Origin: Nymphaea colorata
Taxonomy: Eukaryota; Streptophyta; Magnoliopsida; Nymphaeales; Nymphaeaceae
Reading direction: 5' to 3'
Length of the DNA: 64,000 nucleotides
Assembly (NCBI RefSeq): GCF_008831285.2
Contig: NC_045142.1
Coordinates: 24,813,876 to 24,877,875, forward strand
Shown here one piece after another: positions 60,901 through 64,000 of the stretch. Below the pieces are notes generated by a model. It was not told the origin of the DNA. It did no database searches and was given only the letters and a program-made list of their open reading frames with translations. The position numbers were made by a program, and so were the translations under genes. Each line of letters opens with the position of its first letter. Position 1 is the first letter of the stretch.

Positions 60901-62066
60901 AGTATATCGGGAAACTGCATGGAATGCCACAGTCCGTCGTCTGTGACAGAGACTCCATCTTTCTGAGTGCATTCTGGCAGGAGTACATGAAGAATATGGG
61001 TACGACGTTAAACTTTAGTACTGCCCACCACCCACAAATAGATGGGCAAAGTGAAATCGTCAACCGGTCTTTGGAGACTTATCTCCGTTGCTTCGCAGGC
61101 GAACGACCATCAACATGGGTTAAGTATCTGCCTTGGGCAGAATGGTCGTACAACACGAGCCTTCACTCGTCTACTGGCATTACCCCTTACGAGGGTGTGT
61201 ATGGATTTCCACCTCCACCAATACCAAAGTATGAAGGAGGTACTGCGGAAGATGATGCAGTAGATTGTGAGTTGCGCACCAGAGAAGAGGTCTTAGAATC
61301 TCTCAAGGAAAACATCGTCAAAGCACAAAATCGTATGAAGCAAGTATACGATAAGGGAAGAAAGGACCGGGAGTTTCAGGTGGGAGACTATGTGTGGCTT
61401 AAGAGGTTGCCTCTTAAGCAAAAGTCCTTGATGGGTCAGCCCTATTCGAAGCTGCTACCTCGATATTATGGACCCTATCCGGTGATTCAGAAGATAGGGA
61501 AGGCTGCGTACAGACTTGGCCTTCCAAGAACAGCGTTGGTACATCCAGTCTTTCACGTCACCAGGCTTAAGCCTCATCAGGGTGATGTACCTACTTTGAT
61601 CGAGCAAGTCCCGGATAGTTTGCCAACTCCCTACCGTATTCTCAAACACAGGTATGTACAGCGGCAAGGGAGAACCAGGCACGAGGTGCTCGTAGAATGG
61701 GAGGGACCCGACAGGGGTACTTCTTGGGAGGAATTCGGGACGATCATTCACCGTTTCCCCTCTTCTAGCGCTCGAGGACAAGCGCAAGGTAGGGAGGGGG
61801 AATCTGTTACAGACCAATTTCCAGGTCCCGTGCAGATAGAGGCAGAGCAGGCCGAACCCAGTCGGCGTAAGAGGAAGGCGTCAGAGATTTGGGCGCGTTC
61901 TCTTCAGCTCGCGCAGGTAAGTCCCAAGGAGAAGGATTCTGCACCAGCGTCAGTTGCAGTGGGAGGAGCGGGAGGAGCAGCTGAAGCCAAGACGGTGCTT
62001 GAACTGGGTACGTCTCAGGGTGATTGTGATTCTAGAGTGGGTCTCACTAAGCTAGTCGAGTCTTAA
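57975..62066 (+). CDS. Chromovirus Gag(partial)-Pol polyprotein
   Basis: An uninterrupted 1363-codon frame with no ATG at its beginning, because the N-terminal Gag is missing. In order: zinc knuckle CFRCEGKWEKNHQC (82-95); a Ser/acidic tract (about 109-129); protease LLDSGATNNFL (D190-S-G); reverse transcriptase about 370-570 with WRFCIDYRALNEVTVKDRHP and the active-site VFFDDILIYS (D529, D530); RNase H with TIETDACEVGVGAVL (D675). The integrase has the HHCC finger (H860 or H858, H867, C897, C900) and the D930-D990-E1026 triad with 35 residues between the last two. A C-terminal chromodomain includes HEVLVEWEGPDRGTSWEEF, near 1235. No stops or frameshifts interrupt it, so the element moved recently. 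It is gene-like only as a mobile-element ORF. Confidence 0.93.
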   Translation: MSIVNSRCKRERKARRSDKLRKKPSFSSTSRNQSREFRPQGKELVPYNRGNDYRPNPRPGRDLPTRYLTPKQIEEYRKKGLCFRCEGKWEKNHQCKALFNIVVVDEPETSSSSESDSSSSSSSSSSSDEEVQVKRKGKKIESEEPQKGETSNREDKSEEVESLHSIQDPHKANAMRVFGRINGQKVLILLDSGATNNFLTEEAAEKCKVTLNESSPQTIIVGGGHRLKCIHEGNGIDVNIKKKNFKVDCLVIPLDGVDLILGMPWFLTWKDIRWDVKNFAMTFIPDGEGESITLQGLASSTRPKAALRSIQHEQPACWVLTLATDVPVAEDKVEEPIPPSIQLVLDQFPAIFDEPKGLPPKRAYDHRIVLAQGAEPVNVRPYRYGHSQKAEIERLVKEMLESGIIRPSCSPFSSPVLLVKKKDNTWRFCIDYRALNEVTVKDRHPIPVIDELLDELAGATVFSKIDLRAGYHQIRMFDEDVLKTAFRTHDGHYEFLVMPFGLTNAPATFQRCMNDVFRAHLRDFILVFFDDILIYSKDEEQHKRHLEITLGILQEHQLFAKMSKCSFGQSSIGYLGHIVSREGVRADPEKLHAMEKWPLPKDLKGLRGFLRLTGYYRRFIQGYGIIAQPLTQMLKKGAFSWTEKSRVAFDNLKAALMTAPVLTLPDFSKTFTIETDACEVGVGAVLGQDGHPIAYMSKALTSRAKPLSTYEKELLAIVIAVEKWRPYLIGRKFIVRTDQNSLKYMLKQRVSTPTQQRWLAKLLGYDFEIEYKKGPENKAADSLSRLTEQLMTLFVVETDIWTRLAQDQHDDQSLRLIKTSVQQNPGSIPLYSVKGNLLYRKDKAVVPPNSGLRQELLQHFHDTPAAGHEGVAKTLARIKAQFWWRGIKAEVQNYVKKCIVCQREKYEAIKPPGHLNPLPIPTKPWTDVTMDFIDAMPRSEGKEAVLVVVDRLTKYSHFAPLPRLYQGPLVANVYQEYIGKLHGMPQSVVCDRDSIFLSAFWQEYMKNMGTTLNFSTAHHPQIDGQSEIVNRSLETYLRCFAGERPSTWVKYLPWAEWSYNTSLHSSTGITPYEGVYGFPPPPIPKYEGGTAEDDAVDCELRTREEVLESLKENIVKAQNRMKQVYDKGRKDREFQVGDYVWLKRLPLKQKSLMGQPYSKLLPRYYGPYPVIQKIGKAAYRLGLPRTALVHPVFHVTRLKPHQGDVPTLIEQVPDSLPTPYRILKHRYVQRQGRTRHEVLVEWEGPDRGTSWEEFGTIIHRFPSSSARGQAQGREGESVTDQFPGPVQIEAEQAEPSRRKRKASEIWARSLQLAQVSPKEKDSAPASVAVGGAGGAAEAKTVLELGTSQGDCDSRVGLTKLVES
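58133..58374 (+). repeat. 242-bp gag segment, copy 1
   Basis: Covers the zinc knuckle and Ser-rich tract. By eye it is identical along its whole length to 62612-62853. Confidence 0.95.
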
Positions 62067-62570
62067 CCAAGTGAGTCCGGTCTTATGTCCCTTGAGGCTA
62101 GCCAAAGACCAAGGTCTTAGGCAAATGGCTCGGTCAAACTAGACCGAGCTCTTGATCTAACCAACCGAAGTGAGGGCGGGTCCCCTCACGAGGTCCCCAC
62201 CCTGGGCTCACAAGGCTCAGGGGTTTAACCTTTTTGTTTACGAGTTGGGCATTGGGCCCGAGTCTAGTTTAAATGTTTTTTGTTAAGTAAATAGGTTTAC
62301 TTCCATTGGGTTTTGAAATAAGGACCTAGCCAAGCGGGTTGTGCTTGGCAATGTGGATTTGGATTGTGGATAGAGAACGAGATCTGGATTGTAGACTCGT
62401 TCAATTAGGACATGTATATATTGTGTTGGATCTTAGAGTTTGTATGGAATTTTGGACTAAGGAAAGCATTTTGCTAAGTTGTATTCTCTCTCCTTCTCGT
62501 GAGGCTGTCTCTCTCTCCCTCGGTCTAGAGGCGAGTTCTTCATCTTCTTCGTCAGCCATCGAGTTTCACA
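61805..62570 (+). repeat. Candidate chromovirus LTR
   Basis: A purine tract AGGGAGGGGGAATC ends just before TGTTACAGACC at 61805, the usual junction of polypurine tract and LTR start. A matching end is suggested by TTTCACA at 62570, followed by TGGTGAAATCTGC in the primer-site position. No second copy exists in the window to confirm the ends. The pol frame runs about 260 bp into it. Confidence 0.55.
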
Positions 62571-62611
62571 TGGTGAAATCTGCGGTGCCTCTCATCCCCT
62601 CGCGTCCCCTT

Positions 62612-62853
62612 TAGGCCCAACCCAAGACCGGGCCGTGACCTCCCAACACGTTACCTGACCCCAAAACAAATAGAGGAGTATAGAAAGAAGGGCCTATGCT
62701 TTAGATGTGAGGGTAAGTGGGAGAAGAACCACCAGTGCAAGGCACTATTCAACATCGTGGTGGTCGATGAACCGGAGACAAGCTCCAGTTCAGAAAGCGA
62801 TTCCTCCTCTAGCTCTAGTTCCAGTTCCTCGTCTGATGAGGAAGTCCAAGTGA
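62612..62853 (+). repeat. 242-bp gag segment, copy 2
   Basis: Identical to 58133-58374. It is joined on the left to LTR/leader-like sequence and on the right to unrelated DNA. Confidence 0.95.
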
Positions 62854-63365
62854 TACTTGCATGTAATTGTATTAGAAATGTGCTTCTAGCTGACAGCTGC
62901 ACTGGAAAGTGACGACGGAACATTATATCAGATATGCCTTTAAAAAAATTTCATCATAAATGGTGATGACGAGACCTAATATCACAACCGCACGGCGTGA
63001 TGATGGGTGCACCTTGTGTTTACCTTGCAAGGGGACTGGACCACTAAGGGGATAAGTTCTTAAAGGAGGACCCCTTTTATCAGATCGAAGAGGAACTATG
63101 GGGAATTTCTCATGGCTATTCTTCTTGAGTAGTTCTGTAGTTTAACTTTTTTTAATTTAACATATGAATCATGTTGTGCTGTACAGATGGAATAAATTTC
63201 GTATTTCTTGCATTGAGCATTTCCTGTGCATGAGAAAGACGGGTGTACCTCTTGGGATTTGGAGGACTGTGATGTTTCGTCACTGATGCCATGGGAGTTC
63301 TTGACGGGCTTTTCCCCTTTGTCCGTTGTTGGAAAAATAGACAAAGCCACCAATAGCAGTATCAG

Positions 63366-63464
<99 letters not shown>

Positions 63465-64000
63465 GTTGAATCAACTGCTTATGACCTCATAATTTGGCTA
63501 GATTCAGTGTTACTGCCATTATAATCTTCGGAAAGATCACAATTTTTTAACAAATAACGGCTCAACTTTTTAAGGTCAACGAATAGGTTTGTAATAAATT
63601 TTCAAAAAAATGCTTCTTGATGAAAAATAAAGCTAGATACTAATTTCCTTATCCTTTTTTTTCCCTTAATTTCGAGGGAAGTGCTGACTTATTTATTTAT
63701 TGTTTTCCATAAGCGCCACATCATTTATGCTATTTAATTTGTCTGCTGTGTGTTGGTGTGTGGTCGTTATGAAAATACGTCGGGATGGAAAATGCTGCGC
63801 GTAATAAAAGGTTGGCTCATAATGAACTCGGTCCCGAATCATGAAGCAACAATAATGATAGTGTTATTATTATCACCATTGTTATTGTTTTTGTTGTATA
63901 AATGTTTAAAAGCTAGAGCTCAAGGACACCCATAGTCCGCTCTTAATATCTAATGTTTAATTACTTCATGTTTAGTGAAAGTATCAATGACATCGTCAAC
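62854..64000. other. Intergenic stretch, no gene seen
   Basis: AT-rich with the compound microsatellite at 63370-63458. Short frames are low-complexity or unrecognisable. The last codons of the window cannot be judged. Confidence 0.5.
63370..63458. repeat. Compound (CT)n(TA)n microsatellite
   Basis: About 38 bp of CT pass directly into about 51 bp of TA. Confidence 0.95.

Larger units (their letters stand above)
57970..62853 (+). mobile_element. Ty3/gypsy chromovirus, 5'-truncated and rearranged
   Basis: The order on the plus strand is partial gag, pol with chromodomain, one LTR-like segment (about 61805-62570), about 41 bp of leader, then a 242-bp gag fragment identical to 58133-58374. No 5' LTR precedes the gag, the zinc-knuckle region being almost the first thing present. 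No target-site duplication was found at either end. The boundaries are approximate on the left (within a few bases of 57970) and sharp on the right (62853). Confidence 0.85.

Noticed and set aside
61740..62066. Pol frame beyond the chromodomain as a functional extra domain
   Set aside because: It runs through the polypurine tract into the candidate LTR, so the tail is most likely read-through coding.

Overview
This is nuclear DNA from a flowering plant. The genes have short exons, AT-rich GT-AG introns and plant-specific domain architectures (SPX-RING, plant USP, RFI2-type RING, MED15-type KIX). The intergenic DNA is AT-rich and full of plant-type LTR, LINE and MITE-like repeats and (AT)n/(GA)n microsatellites. 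I cannot name the species or clade from sequence alone. All exon models below were built by hand from splice consensus, reading phase and family conservation. No alignment or RNA evidence was available.

Layout: 1-8.5 kb is AT-rich intergenic DNA with repeat debris, including a LINE 3' end with a (TA)n tail. 8.5-12.1 kb (minus) is a complete NLA/BAH1 SPX-RING ubiquitin ligase gene in six exons. 12.2-18.3 kb is intergenic, with microsatellites and two more LINE tails. 18.3-21.6 kb (plus) is a complete four-exon universal stress protein gene. 23.2-30.4 kb holds a decayed, intron-containing TCTP pseudogene (minus). It is split by a 5.96-kb Ty1/copia element with two 475-bp LTRs, a 5-bp target-site duplication, a tRNA-iMet-type primer site and a deleted integrase core. 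30.4-35 kb is repeats, including a large palindrome with a ~199-bp (AT)n tract.

35.6-48.3 kb (plus) is a complete six-exon RFI2-like RING gene (512 aa). Its 5.3-kb first intron contains a 0.5-kb hAT-like non-autonomous element with an almost pure purine core. 52.6-57.3 kb (plus) is the most unusual locus: a five-exon gene model that joins a MED15-type KIX domain to an RFI2-type RING domain. It keeps the RFI2 intron position inside the RING and lies 4.2 kb downstream of RFI2. It looks like a chimera made by local duplication of RFI2 into or next to a KIX gene. 57.97-62.85 kb is a Ty3/gypsy chromovirus with an intact 4.1-kb gag(partial)-pol frame ending in a chromodomain. Its arrangement is odd (gag-pol-LTR-gag fragment), with an exactly repeated 242-bp gag segment. 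The remainder is intergenic with a compound (CT)n(AT)n repeat.

The host genes do not form a pathway. NLA (phosphate/nitrate transporter turnover), USP (ATP-binding stress protein) and RFI2 (light-signalling E3 ligase) are independent loci. The KIX-RING protein, if expressed, could link a transcription-factor-binding domain to ubiquitin ligation; that is inference.
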